This document shows, piece after piece, positions 12,350 through 25,724 of a DNA stretch of 64,000 nucleotides. The notes beneath the pieces were generated by a model. The model made no database searches and had not been told where the DNA came from. It saw only the letters and a program-made list of their open reading frames with translations. Positions within the stretch are counted from its first letter, which is position 1, and the number at the start of each line of letters is the position of its first letter. The position numbers were made by a program, and so were the translations under genes. The DNA comes from Epiperipatus broadwayi (lineage: Eukaryota > Onychophora > Udeonychophora > Euonychophora > Peripatidae), in the NCBI GenBank assembly GCA_028023455.1, contig JAQFVV010006306.1:485001-549000 (forward strand), given 5' to 3'.

Positions 12350-14800
12350 ACATAATTTACAATAAAGGTAAAAATGTTGGAACAAGAAATAAAAGGATTC
12401 ATAACAAATAAAACATGGAGAACAACATTGTGGAGACTGCTGATAAATTAGATAGAATTGACCAGATTAATTATTCAAATAAATGGAAGATAATCTAAGT
12501 TTATGCCTCAATAGGTTTTCATTCTAATGTTCATAATATATTCAATACAGGGAGTAATCATACATTAGTGAAATCAAAGATATGTATTAATGCAAAACTA
12601 AAGAGATAAAAATTATTAAGAAAGACAGTTTTAAAAAGTATTAACTGTTAATATTGCTAGTTTTTCATAAAAGCTCCAATAAATTTAAATTAGAACTTCA
12701 CAAATCATTTTAAATTATTAGCAGATTTTGAAAATGATTCAGATCTGACTAAAATCAATAAAAAGTTAACCGATATACTACCAAGAACTGCAACAAAGAT
12801 AAATGGTATTAAAAAAAAAAAAAGGGAATTAAGCAATAAATTTTCAACTGAGAATAAGGCAATATACAAACAAATAAAAAAATACACAAATATTTCAAAA
12901 TAATCTATTAATAAAAATTGAACATCTGGAATTCTATAAAATGGATGAAAAAAAAGTTAATGATATACAGTATATGAAAATATAACTCCGAGTTGGTAAA
13001 GAAAACTGTAGAAGAGAAACAAAAATCTTAAAAAATATAAAACAATAACTTGGTATTTAGAAAATTGTTCATATAATACTAAAAAAATATGAAACTATTA
13101 CCAAGCAGAAGGATAACATCATGTAACGTTTGAAAGAGTTCTATAAGGAATAATAACATTTTATTTATGACAACTAATGAAGAAAACCACTAAAACATCA
13201 CATGATCACCATTTCTTACACTTACACAAGCTGTTAAAACAGTAGCAAACTTTCCATACATTAGCGCCATCCAGTGCAAGGTACGGTAATCAATTGATGC
13301 AAGAAATTTGTGCATAAAATCCCTATCTATGACTACTCATCTCATATCCCCAGACCAGTTTTTAGCTTGGGGCATAGGATTTAAGAACATTGCAATGAGA
13401 TCTTAGGATCTAATTCTACAAGCTAGAAACTAGTCTGATGATATTGCACGAGTAGGCATTAGATAAGTATTTTAAGTACAAATCTTCTTGCATCCATTGA
13501 TTACTAAGATTTGCACTGAGTGGCACTACAGTGTAGAGAGTTTGATGATGGAATTATTATGTTAAAAGAAGCAAATAAAGAAATAAAAAAATTGTTGGCA
13601 AAACTATTTACAAAGTGCCTAAATAATAAAGATATATCAGAAAAATAAAGCAGAATTATTGAGATTTTAAAAAGATGATAAAGAAGATATAAGAAACTAC
13701 AGACCTGACATTTCAACAGTTTTATTCAAGATCATTATCAAGATAATTACAACTTATCTACTGTGAACATTGATTTCTAGCCAACCAAAAGAACATGCTG
13801 GATTTAAAAGTGGATTTGGCATAGTGGGTCACATCCTAATAGTGTCATAAGTAATAGAAAGAATTAATGAATATGAATTGCCAATATGTTTTAGATTTAT
13901 TGACTACGAAAAGATATTTGACTCTATAAGTCTTTATATAATGATTATAACATTGCAACATCAAGATATAGATCTGAGATATCGTCACATCTTGAAAAAT
14001 ATTTGTTAAAATTCAACAACTATGACTAGATTACATAATGGTACTAAGAAGAATGATTTTATATGTCCAAAACTTTTACAGCAGTTTTACAAAACATATT
14101 TTGTGGATTGAAATGAGAAGCTAGACAAATAAAAATAAATAAATCTTATTTAAGTCAACTAGATTTTGCAAACATTTCTTCAGAGCTTCAAGAAATATTG
14201 CAAGAGTTATCAAATAATAATCAGAATGTAAGATTAAAGAAAATAATATTTAATGGATTTTCACAAAAGAAAATCAAAATTGATAATCACAAAATAAAAA
14301 AAGTTAACAACTTCAATACCTTGGTCAGATTATTAATATACATAGAAACGTAATGAATGAAATTAATATAATTTACTGTTAAAAGGAGATAGCCTATATA
14401 TTTGAAGAAACAAAAAATAAATATGCTACCAATTTATAGATAGGGATGTGAGACTTGGACACTTAATGCAAGAGTTATGCAAAGATGGTAGACCACTCAA
14501 AAAGGTATGAAGCATATGTTAGGAGAAACAAGAAAAAAATAAAAATAAAATACATATATGAGTGAAGCAACGAGTATCATTAATAATTACAGAAAGGATT
14601 AAAAAACTGAAATTGCACGGGACTGTACATATTCTTAGACAAGATGATAATATATAGACAGTAGCTATAGAAACAGAGTGCATATGAGCTGGATGGATAA
14701 AATAAAAAAATTTGCGAAAATGATGAAAACAAAGGTAATGGAATGGAGATACTGAATTAAATATGAAGAGTACTTCATGCTACAGTGGGTCAATAATGAT
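12350..14800 (+). pseudogene. LINE copy (RTE-like), degenerate, split by a fold-back insertion
   Basis: Plus-strand pieces read as a non-LTR retrotransposon. Near 12705-12800 there is a segment resembling the spacer between endonuclease and RT (DFENDSDLTKINKKL). At 13555-13640 comes KEANKEIKKLLAKLFTKCLN, at 13795-13835 EHAGFKSGFGIVGHI, then CFRFIDYEKIFDSI, which are RT motifs of the AGFRSGF and FVDYEKAFDS type found in RTE elements. Near 14560-14790 a 3' tail region follows. Stops and frameshifts are frequent, so it is inactive. Family A copy 2 interrupts the ORF at 13195-13543. Confidence 0.65.
13195..13543. mobile_element. Fold-back element family A, copy 2 (inside the LINE)
   Basis: It starts ACATCACATGATCACC and runs inward through TGCATAAAATCCC, then into the longer family core with AGCTAGAAACTAGTC, and returns inverted (GCATCCATTGATTAC, TGGCACTAC). 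The hammerhead-like core is decayed on both arms. No flanking duplication is clear. Confidence 0.6.
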
Positions 14801-15007
14801 AAAAAATGCACTACTAAATTGTAGAATTAAGGTTTAAAAAGTTAAAATTCCATGCTAAGAATAAAACTGACATTTTATTCCAAGACTTTTTCGTAAAGCC
14901 TACAATAAAAAAAATAAAACAGGATACAACCGCAATACTTTAATTAATACCATGAAGAAATTTTATTAAAAAAATAAAATGGTTACCCTCACAACAATAG
15001 AATTGTC

Positions 15008-15060
15008 AAGAGCTCTGATGATGACTGCAGGACAGTCGAAACTGTTAGTTTTAAATGGTA
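15008..15060 (+). ncRNA. Hammerhead-like motif, probably of a Penelope-like terminal repeat
   Basis: CTGATGA (15015-15021), a single extra T, then a perfect GACTG-CAGGA-CAGTC hairpin, GAAA, and a perfect ACT-GTT-AGT stem III. Core residues fit a type I hammerhead except for the one-base bulge before stem II. I see no convincing stem I. The 15065-15460 stretch that follows may be decayed element body; its open frames match nothing I recognise. Confidence 0.45.
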
Positions 15061-16447
15061 TGATATGCAAGAAACCTTGGGTAAGTCTGTCACATATACC
15101 TTTGCTCTCATAACAATGAAAAGAATTTATACTAAAACATACAATATAAGTTTGAGAATTCCGCCCAATTTAAACAGACGGTTAAACAATACCAAGAATA
15201 GGCTGCCCCTGGATCAAAACCCCCAAATAGTAAAAAAATCTGATGCAACAATCCTTCTTGTAGTATTGTATATTTTGCAGAGTCTCGTGCAAACATTGCT
15301 TTTGAGTTGCACAACATAAATACCTATATAAATGAACGATGAATAACTCTGAGCATAAGTCAATTTTTTTTTCAAGCATGAGCAGGAATGAAATACACAT
15401 ATTTTTGACTGGTTAACATCATATGTTGTGAACATGATTATAGAAAACACAAAATAAAAAAGGTGTGGTTCATCTCTAATAACCCTATACTATCAACAAA
15501 AAAAGAAAGTAACGTTCCATTGTCCAAAAAGTGTAATATTTAGTCATTTACATAATGACCACCTTATTTAAATCTCACAATGCACCCTGCAGATTATGAG
15601 CACTATGATTCTGATCTTAGCAGTTGAAAGCACGTTCAGCAAGCTTTAAAGATTCTATAATCTTTTCTTTTTCAAACGTTCGAAATGTTTATATCAATTT
15701 AAAAAATATTATTTATAATTAGGTGATAAGTAATAATTTTTGCTTCGCTTTTATATGTAATTCTTTTGCATATGTTATGTACATATACATAACGAAGTGC
15801 TTTCTTTTTCACATTTATATCATAAAGCTGAGTGCACTTTTGGTGAAGAGCACCATAATCATGGCTCTATGTTACCTATTGCCAAATCAGATAACATGAG
15901 CTATAATTAGGATGCTCGTCACTGAAAATGCATTTGGTTTTATGATACAAAGATATGAAAGAAACCAATTTTGTTAGACAAATGTGCATACATATGCAAA
16001 ATAATTACATACATGTGTGTGTGGGTGTACAAAACTTGTATTAATAAACAGTTTGTAAATAAAACTATCTAAGACTTATTTTAAAAATCAGCCCAATCTG
16101 TATTGAATTGGAAAAATAGTAAATTATGGCTCATTTGGGAAAAATTTCATGCTACGGTGAACTGATTTAAAAAATAAACTTTATATATTAAAGAATAAAA
16201 TTTTAAAAATCCACAGAGCAAAAAATGAATTGAGAATATTTAATGATTATACCATTGAATAAATAAATTATAAATTTCAGCAAATATGCAATAAAAATTA
16301 AATTTAATAAAACGATTTATTAATAAATCACACAGAAAAAAATGTTAGTATTTTTTTTAAAAAAAATCTATTTCACTTTTTTTTTTTTAAATAATAGTGC
16401 TAAAGTAGATATTACCGTATAATGATATATACATGCTATAAACAAAC

Positions 16448-16669
16448 CTTCTGGTGGTTTAATTGACACAGTAGGTCTTGGTTTAACATAACCAGAAGGT
16501 ACTTTGAAAGTTGGTACATTGTGGATTGCTGTGGATGTGGCAGGTGGAGTTTTACTACCAAATAAACAGGAATGTCCCTGAAGAAATTTCTTCATATTAT
16601 TATCAGAAGATAATTGACGGGTATGTGGATCATCTAATTTTTGTTCATGAAGATTTAAAGCAAGCCTTT
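16448..16669 (-). CDS. SPAST: Spastin, linker exon between MIT and AAA domains
   Basis: This 222-nt minus-strand exon follows a TTAATTTTTAG acceptor and has a GTTTGT donor; it is phase 1 at both ends. It continues the end of the MIT domain (ERLALNLHEQKLDDPHTRQL) and then a Ser/Pro/Thr/Lys-rich, low-complexity stretch ending VKPRPTVSIKPPEG. In other spastins this position is the poorly conserved, basic microtubule-binding linker before the AAA domain. Assignment rests on frame continuity with the MIT exon and on composition, not on conserved linker sequence. A second possible donor (acg|gtaata) lies about 39 nt further on and would change the exit phase to 0. The acceptor is about 65 bp from the 3' tail of a LINE. 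No AAA-domain exon was found between here and position 1. Confidence 0.75.
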
Positions 16670-16734
16670 CTAAAAATTAATAATAATAATAATGATAATG
16701 ATAATAATAAATAATAATAATTATTTATTTATTT

Positions 16735-19345
16735 ATATAATATATAAAATAAATAAATAAATAAATAAATAACCCCAAACACGAAGAGACTTGTGCAAGG
16801 AGTTATTCATAATAATCAAAAACCAAAACTAATTACAAAAAACAAAAAAATATATATTAATCATGTGCAAAATATACAGCAAATAAAATTACAGAAGTTA
16901 ATTAAAACAAACAAACAATAATAGTAAATAAAAATAATTACATGCAATGCTGTAACCAAAATTATAAATATTTTAAGTAAATGAAATAAAATATGAGCAA
17001 CATACAGCAAATAAATAGCAATAGAAGAAACAATCTGACATCCTTGTAACTGAACTATCCATGACTACTTTCCAAATCAAGGTCTGCTAATGTCAAATAA
17101 ATGTTTTGGCAAAATGACTGCGTATTAACAATGAAAACTTTAAGATATAAAAAGGAACAGCAATGATATATAACAATAATCATTCTATATTTGTAAATCT
17201 TAATAATAGGCAACATATAGAAATCAATCTGAATCTATCAAAAATAATATATATAATATAATTTTGCAATGTACATAATGAGGATAGCAAATAAGCAGTA
17301 CAAATACTCCAAATAAAGATACTATAGAACAATATACTTTAATAAAAAAACAACATAAATAGTCAATATAATCGATTTAGGCAATAATTTTATAAGATAA
17401 TAAGACAAATAATTAATTTGACATAATCGAGCATGACTTGGTCAAGATAGTCGGGAATCAATAAATATTCAAAATAACAATAGTCATCAACAAACATAAT
17501 ATTATCAAAAGTGCATGTATTATTGCCACAATCTTTATATTTACCACAAAAGGAGATATATAAAGAGCATTTATAAGGAAAAAGAATCTAGTTTTATTAT
17601 GGTTAACTGTTAGATAATTTAGTATGAATCAGTTAGTAATTAAAGCCAAATCATTAATAATCATCTATTCAAAAGCATAAGAAACAAAATCACAAGGCAA
17701 AAAATATCACAGCAAAACCTTAACTCACCGAGTCCAAAGGCAAAGCAAAAACATCATTTAATATAAATCAAAAATAATATATGACCAAGTACTTACAGAA
17801 CTCCATGATTAACCAATTTAAAATCACTAACAATATCATGAATTTTGGTTGATAGAATTCTGTCTTTTAGATAACTTTTTAACTATGAAGTAAAATGACC
17901 TCAAAAACCGTATAAATATAAACGATGCTAAAGAATTGTATGATGAACAGTCCAATGATTTAGATAAATCTAAATACACAACCACAATCTTAAAACCATT
18001 ATCCAATGAAGATGCTAAATTATGTACATGACTATAAACAGCATCCAAAGTATTTTTTCCAGCAACAAAATCAAACTGGTAGACGAAAATCACTTTGTAT
18101 TCAAGAATGAAATGACTATATATTTGATTATCACCTCAAATATATTAGAAATAATAAAAATGATTGAAATGGACTTACAATTAATAATTAATGGATCATC
18201 CTTTTTAAAAACGGCCGTAATAACATCAACTTTTAAACACTTATGAAAAATACAAAGAAAGAAATATTAAATAAGTAAATTAAAACCGGTATAAAACAAA
18301 ATTATAATTTTTCAAATTAAATTATTACACCAGAAGAGTGAACATATTTTAAACTATCAATCAAGGGCGATACCTGAACATCAGAAATATCCAAGCAAAA
18401 AAAAAAAGACTCAAAAACCAAATCAGTATTATAAGACTCTACCTGTAGCATATATATATAAAGAAACAAATCAGCAAGGATTTTTTCATTGCTGTATATT
18501 TCTAATATATTATTATTATTTTTAATGAAATTAGTTTGATTAGAAGAGTTTTTAACTAAAGATTAATTATTTTTTATTTCAGGGTATTTTTACTATAAAT
18601 AAATTCCATATAATAATGTGATTTAGCTTTATTAATATTGAATTTAATTTCATCATTAAGCCAATTTAAAGCAATTGTATTATCATTAGAATGTTTTATA
18701 CACTTTCTCAAATTAATTTTTTTTTAATTTACTAATCTGTTATCTAGAAGAAACAATTATTATTACTAGACAATTTAAAATGATCAGACACTTGATTAAT
18801 TAAAGAAGTGCAAATCTTCTGAAAGTGTAAAAAAGATATGTTTACATGATTGAAACCAAAACAGAATTCCAGTTCTGATTGGGTAATAAATTAGTCAATT
18901 TAATATGTAATAGTTTATTAATATACAAGTAGATATCCCAGTTTATTATAAACTGCAGACAATTTCAAAAAAATTGTAAAATGATTTTTAAAGGCTAAAT
19001 CAGATAATGCAGATTCATAATTAAACTGCTGATCAAGTCTAACAAATATATGAACAAAGAAAGACTTACACAATATGGCATTATATATGTAGGGACAAAA
19101 ATTACCTAATTAAAATTATAACTATATAATAAATCCAAGTTTCTATAAATAGAATTATATTCCTTAATTAGTAAATCAATACTCATATCATTGATTATTA
19201 TGATAGAAGTTGAATGTAAATTAGATAGCAATGTATCAAATTCAACACTAAATGATATCAATAGTGCACAAGAAGTAATAGTAGTGGCATTAGTAACAGC
19301 GGTAGCAACAATAACAATAGTGATGATGATAATAAAAAGCAACAA
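16735..19345 (-). pseudogene. CR1/Jockey-type LINE with endonuclease and reverse transcriptase remnants
   Basis: Read on the minus strand: an endonuclease segment near 19080-19280 (LLSNLHSTSIIIINDMSIDL, recalling the GDxNIDLL motif), then the RT at about 18300-17600. The RT holds CLKVDVITAVFKKDDPLI, an AGKNTLDAVYSHVHNLASSL block and VVYLDLSKSLDC (consensus YLDLSKAFD), then a decayed GPILFLIYIND-like block. The 3' end is a TTTA microsatellite (16735-16775), as in many CR1-like elements. Numerous stops make it dead. The tail lies about 65 bp upstream of the acceptor of the spastin linker exon. Confidence 0.7.
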
Positions 19346-19750
19346 ATAAACAAATAAAAATAAAAAATAAATAAAATAATTAAACTATTATCAATAAAAA
19401 TATATAATTTATATTGCTATTTTTGCATTCAAAAAGTGAAATTATTCATATGAAGATGCTTTTTTTTTCTTTTATCTGCTTGAATATTTATTTATACATA
19501 TTAGATATAAAATTTGTGTATTGGCAAAGTATGAAGTGGAACATCCAATTTATGAAATGTATAGATTTTTATACATTTCTTGGACATTCTATAAAATGCT
19601 AAAAAGAAAATCGGTGAAGTATGAAATACTTCCAGCAATAATGTTTATTTTTTCATTTTATTATCTTTTTTTTCTTCTTGAAGTTGGAATGGCACTATTG
19701 AGAGTAACTGCTAATCATATATATATGCTGATACAAAAATTTTCACAAGT

Positions 19751-19883
19751 TGCATATATAAAAGACATATTTTGCAGGTTCATCCATGTTAAAAAATGTA
19801 AATATTTATATATCGACGTTTCGACTTGATCACACAAGTCATCTACTGGGTGAACCCGCAAAATATGTCTTTTATATATATAG
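19751..19883. mobile_element. Palindromic Penelope-type terminal repeat with hammerhead-like core
   Basis: Arms GCATATATAAAAGACATATT (about 19752) and its inverse (about 19860-19880) enclose a minus-strand sequence with a GACTTG...CAAGTC hairpin followed by GAAACGTCGATAT. The CUGANGA block is degraded (AGTAGAT). This wording is typical of Penelope-like terminal repeats in arthropods. No ORF is associated. Confidence 0.55.
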
Positions 19884-19959
19884 ATAAAAAATAAAATTTC
19901 AAAGAAATCAAGTCACATGACCTAACTTAATAAGCTTGTATTACAAATGTTATATATAT

Positions 19960-20125
19960 AGCTGGCAATTAAGCTCTTAACAAGCTTTGCAGAATATCCC
20001 CAAGCCCAAACCGATTTTCTAATCCTAGTACCTCACCAAGGAAGCCAGTAGAAGAAACCAATCTGGGGTTGGGGATATTCTGTAAAGCTTGTTAAGAGCT
20101 AGCTTATTTGTGATACAACATATAT
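19960..20125. mobile_element. Fold-back element family B, copy 1
   Basis: Arms with AGCTCTTAACAAGCTTT and an adjoining AGAATATCCCCAA block return inverted by 20106. The right arm holds CCTCA, a mutated core (CCAAGGA), GAAACCAATC and TGGGG. These are the positions of a hammerhead in copy 2 at 33556, but the catalytic block is broken here. Confidence 0.6.
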
Positions 20126-21666
20126 ATATAGGTGTATAGTGTATACATTATATATGCCCCATGATCAAAAATTAAAAACTTAGAAAATTTTAATTACATT
20201 TTTTTATTAATTTCTAATTATTTTTTTCATATTCTATTTATTTATTTTTTGTCCAATTATAGATAACTGAAATCAGGATATTAAAATTGATGATATAAAA
20301 GGAGGTAAAGTAATATTTACCTCATTAAAGACTAGGGAAAGTATGCACAAAAAAATGAAAATGAAATGTCTGTCATACTTTGCCCAAAAACGTCACACAT
20401 TGTATATAATAACTAGATATTCTATACAATGCCTGCTTTTGCACTATGTCCATAACATATATACTAAGTTTGTATAAAAATAAACACCTTTCATATTAGC
20501 ATTGTGTTTTTGATATCATATGTTAAAATAAAATACATATCAATATAATTCATTTTAAAGATAGAAAAATAAAGAGTATCTAATAGGATTTGAGGTAAAT
20601 TTCAGAAGTCTGTCAGATCTATATGAATTTAAAAAGAATCAGGTTAAAGAATTGGAATCAAAATCTGTTGAAATATTTAATGTTTCAAGATCAATAATGC
20701 AGTGATCGATGGTAATGGATTCAAGAACTAAAGATTCTCATATTGAAGCTCATACCTATCAATTTTTGTGGAACATTAAATCATTTTCTGAGCACAATTA
20801 GTTATTCAATGTTTACTGCATCCACTGCTGCAGTCTGAAATAAATATTTACAGAGAGACCATCAAATATAATATAGCATTACAACTAAAAACATTCAATT
20901 ATTTGCAAAGAAGAGCACATATTTTGTAACTATCAAAACAATCCAATAGTAAGTTTCATCTCAAAACAGTTTATTGACTAGGAGCTATTTCAAATTCACT
21001 GGTAAGTGTAATGCAAAAAAGTTGAGGCTACAAGCTTAAAAACAAGACAAGGATGATTAAAAACATATTGTATCATCAGACCAATTGTCATTTTTCCTTT
21101 TTCCCAATGCTATTTATAATTGTGGTTCGACAAACTATATTATCAAACTGCCTTTTCCCAACTACCATGAAACAAGATGATGGAACTGTCATGATTTAAA
21201 CACAATGTCCTTCATGGTTTAGTGCAGCAGCAGAATGGCAGACTCAAGAGTCAAAAATACAGGTTCACAGGGCTTGGACATCATATGACCTTCTCAGTCA
21301 CTTGATTACAATGAACTCTGTGTAGTTTTTCAAGAGATACAAGAAAATAAATAGATATATAAAAATGATATTATACAAGTCAGTTAACAATTATGGATAT
21401 GAACAATTTAATGATTATTCATTGAATATAGTCTACATAAAATATAATTTAAGTGTTTAGCTTTAAGTTACAATTAGAATTAAGATTCAAAACATTTCAC
21501 ATTTTTTACTAGGAGTAAGATGGACTATATGTAATGAATAGAATGTTAGAGGAAATAAAATTTGATGAATTTAAAAATTTCCCCTTTTACTTCATAATTT
21601 TTTTTGCTTAAAATTCAGTAACAAAAATTCTACTGAATATAATATGATATAATTACTAACATGAAT

Positions 21667-21860
21667 ACAATAAAATTCAAGCATGTTGAGGTGCTGCAAA
21701 GAGAAGCTATAATAAATACTTATATGAATCGATAAAATACTTGACAGCTGAGTACTTTCGAGTTTCGAAAGTGCTCAGCTGTCAAGTATTTTATCGATTC
21801 ATATAAGTATTTATTATAGCTTCTCTTTCCAGCACCTCAACACTCTTGTAATTTTATTAT
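21667..21860. repeat. Near-perfect palindrome, Penelope-type terminal sequence
   Basis: About 90-bp arms are almost identical in inverse, meeting at a centre reading CTTTCGAGTTTCGAAAG. The right side reads GAAAGTGCTC, the same GAAAGYRCT signature that follows the hairpin in the other Penelope-type repeats. The high arm identity suggests a recent origin. Confidence 0.6.
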
Positions 21861-22509
21861 AATTATCTTGAGAGAAGTAAAAATCTAGTATTTTATAAAT
21901 GAATACACTGAGTTAATAGATATGTCAATCCAGCAAAATATTTTGAATTACATTTTTTTTAGCTTAAATCAAAATATTGGTCATTTTCCAAAAAATACTC
22001 TGATTCCTAACATATTTTCTATAAATGATTTAGTTGAAGAAAAAATAAAGTAATAAGCTCCAATTTTCTTTTAAACATAGAAAAAAAAAACCATTTTACA
22101 TTATGCATTCATATAACACATACTCTAATAGAAATTTCTAGATAGTGAAAATTTCATGATTGTAAATCCTTTTTTATTAATTTTTTTTTGTAAAAGATAA
22201 CTTTTTTTTGCAGAAAAAAAAAACTACAGAAAAATTACATGAATTGAACCTATTAGAAAAAATTGAGATATTTCAAATTTTTGAGATATTTTTGAGGTAA
22301 ATACAGTTATTATTTTTTAAATATTAATTTATATTATAATAAAATACTCATATCTCTGTGTATGTATATACATATTTGCATGCATGTATAAATTGTCCAA
22401 ATAAAGTTACTAATGTACATTTTCAATTCAAAGTTATAATTTATCAATCTTATTTTTAAATGAACATTTGAAAACAAAAGTGTTACATAATGTATTATTT
22501 TTGTTGTAT

Positions 22510-23272
22510 TTATATATTGGACTATTTCCATCATCCAGTATTGAGTACTGAATGTCTTTAGAAAAATGTAACTTCATTTAAATTTTCAAAGTACATTCAA
22601 CTGTTACTAACAGCACACAGGTTAGTATATGCATGATTTGAGAGATATTATTCTCTCTTTTTGAGATGTTGCTGGCCTACCAATGACAGTATTAGCATGG
22701 GAATCAAATCTGGACTCATAGATTCTTGATTTTTAAGGTAATGCTCTACCCAACTGAGCCATACTATCAAAGGCAACATTTAGTAGAAATTTCATATAAT
22801 TATCTCTTAGATTCCTCCTGATTTCCTCAATTTTTCAAAGTTGATTAGTGTTTTCCATACATTATGTATAATTACACTAAATAGACTTATGGGATTATTC
22901 ACCATTGTTATGCGAATCAACTTTGCCTTTCGGAAAAAGTTGAAAAATCAGGAGGAAAGTCATAGATAAGTATATAAAATTTCTACTGATTGTTGTCTTT
23001 GGCAGGATGGTTCACTTCGTTAGATTGTTAACTTAAAATTCAATATTCAAGAATGTAAGGGCCCAAGTTCAATTCCAATGCTAGTACTGTCACTGGTCAG
23101 GCCAGCAACACCTGAAGAAGAGAGTAGAATAATATCTGTCAAAAGATTGTAAATATACTAACTTGTGTGTATTACTAACAGTTGAATGAGCTTTGAAAAT
23201 TTAAATAAAGTTACATTTTTCTAAAGACATTCAATACTCAATACTAGATGATGAAAATAGTCCAATATATAA
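22510..23272. mobile_element. Inverted pair of tRNA-derived SINE-like repeats (760-bp palindrome)
   Basis: Sequence from about 22510 (TATTGGACTATTTCC) returns inverted to about 23272. Each arm holds a tRNA-like head: on the minus strand at 22694-22766 (box A GGCTCAGTTGGGTAGAGC, box B-like GATTTGATTCCC) and on the plus strand at 23001-23092 (box B AGTTCAATTCC). Arms are diverged, so the event is older than the palindrome at 21667. The heads look like tRNA-derived pol III promoters of SINEs, not functional tRNAs. Confidence 0.6.
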
Positions 23273-25724
23273 ATACAAGTAAAATACCATCATCACAAAC
23301 CTTCAGGAAAACATAATCTATTATTTTTTTTGTTAAAATAAAATCAGAATAAATGAATACTAGTACACAACATTGTAATGGAAATTTTATCAAGATTTTA
23401 CTAAACCTAATAAAAAAATTCTATTTTACAACTTAAAATTAACAATTAATTTATAAATAAATTCAAAATAATTTTTAAAATGTTTAAATTCATTGTTCAT
23501 AATTTTATGATAATTATTATATAAAATATATAGTTTATTTTTACCATTGTATAAACTAAAGTTATTGCGAAAAATACATCTTCAATCAAAGTATAAATAA
23601 TTGATATAGAATATATATGTATATGGCGACATATTAAATGATAATTATCTTGTGGAAAAAAAAGAAATAATTACTTATTTTATAAGCAATTGAATATTAC
23701 GACAAACTATAAATAATATTGTCATTTTATTACCACATACATTCTACTTGAAAAAAAAAGAAGAAAAGATGTCTATACATTAACTAGAGCAAAAACATTA
23801 AAGAAATGTTATAATGTAATAAATTTAAACTTTGTCACTTAGAAAACTTTTCAAAAATTTTACTTAAAAAATTATTCTTGAACACAGATATTACATAATT
23901 TTTACAAAATATGTTAAGAAAATTTAAGCATATCAATAAAAAAGACAACTTTTAGAAGATAGACAATAAACCTTTCGTTTTTAATCATCTGCAATATAAT
24001 ATCAAATTATTCCAACATATGAACATCATTTAATACAACTAAGAAATGTTCCCATTTCAGGAGGGAAATAAATGCTGAATTAAATAACGATTTATAAATT
24101 AATAAAATGAATATTATGGCAACAATATCAAGACATTCACATTTGCTTATTTATATGCATCCAATGAAGATATTATAGCAATATACCATCTGATAGCCGC
24201 TGATTATTCAAACTTTCAGGAGCTGTTTCTAAAGTGAACATAACTGTTCTCTTAGTTAGAATATATATATATAAATGAAATGTCCAGATATATCCATATA
24301 TAATTATATATGGATGGGCCCAAACAACTTTTCATTTACATCTGTAGCCTGTGAAAATCTTTGTTCTAATCGATATTCATACTGAGATTGTTAAGTATTC
24401 ACCCATTTTAATGATTACTTATAAACTCATTTGGTCATGAACATTATCATATTTATTATTTAAGTAATACTTTGGGCATAATTTGAAAATTATTATTGCA
24501 GATTGTATGTTATAATTGACTATTTATTAGTCTGCATTCAGAGCAGGTTATATAGATGATATATATATTTTAGACATTTCAGTAAAAATGAATAATTACA
24601 CTGGTTTAGGTTAGTATAATAGCTTATGATCCTATGGCAAAATGTGTTTACTCACGATGCATTTTCTATAACTTAAAATCTTTTTCAAATAAATTTATTT
24701 AGATATATATTATAAATGGGTTTGATGATATTTGTGTTCCTTGGAATTCAAATTTAGAATGATATTGTTAAGAATTTCTCTAATTATTATATTAAAGACA
24801 AATTCATTTTGAAATTATTATTAATGATATTAAAGAGTAATTTATTTACTCTTTATTTGAGTGATATTAGAGTTCTTTGCTAACAAAGATTTTATAAACA
24901 AGCAAAATTTGTCCAAACTATTGATCCTTCTTTCTGTTGTGTTCAGTATTTGAACCTAGCAAAATAAATATGTGTAGTGACTAGTTCATTTGTAAAAGAT
25001 AGAACTGATTTGGAAATTAGTTGATTTAGCCGCTATAATGGAATTGACTTCCGATAATTAGTATGTGTTAAATTACTATTTCATTTCACAATTTTGTATT
25101 AGATTATTGTTGAATGCATCATAATTAATAATTGCATAATTGAATTCTAATTTTATTTCCTTCATGTTCAGCTGCTAAGATATGATTTGACTTTAGATTA
25201 TCTCTATGTTTTGAGTCTTTATTAGTGATATTAGTTAAAATAATTATTTTATACCTATATATGAATGATTGAAATCTAATTATTTTAATATTTGATTTCA
25301 TTAAAATAACTATTTATTTGACTTGACTTTTGTTAATAAACATTTATAATCTAATGTTTAAGTTATATGCGTGTGCATATGGGTATTTTAATTTAAAAGG
25401 ATAACGTGTTTATTGTTTATTAATTAAAATTATATTTTTAAGTTTATGGTTTGATATTGCACATAAACATGTGAGCTTAATAAGATTGTAAGTTACCCTT
25501 ACAATGTGAAAGATCAAAAGTTGAAGATTATCATGTATTTACATCTTTGAATTTTACTAAAATCCATATTCTAACCTAATAAACAATATTTAATAATCAA
25601 TTATATGTTTATTGAAAGAAGATTGTTGTGAATAAGTAATGCTAAACAATATATACACAAAAAAATTAACTGATGGATGTAGCATGCTTATATCAAAACA
25701 TATCACCAACTCAGATTAACTTAG

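Noticed and set aside
15065-15450. Overlapping ORFs on both strands near a hammerhead-like motif
   Set aside because: No reverse transcriptase or endonuclease motif could be read in any frame.
1-16447. Spastin AAA ATPase exons
   Set aside because: I looked on the minus strand for the Walker A, Walker B and GATNRP coding patterns and found none; they are probably beyond the left edge.
19521-19829. 102-residue plus-strand ORF with hydrophobic stretch
   Set aside because: It looks at first like the spastin N-terminal membrane hairpin, but it is on the wrong strand and its end runs into a Penelope-type palindrome.
22694-22766. Possible functional tRNA gene
   Set aside because: Box A is good, but box B is imperfect, the acceptor stem does not pair, and the unit is part of a larger inverted repeat.
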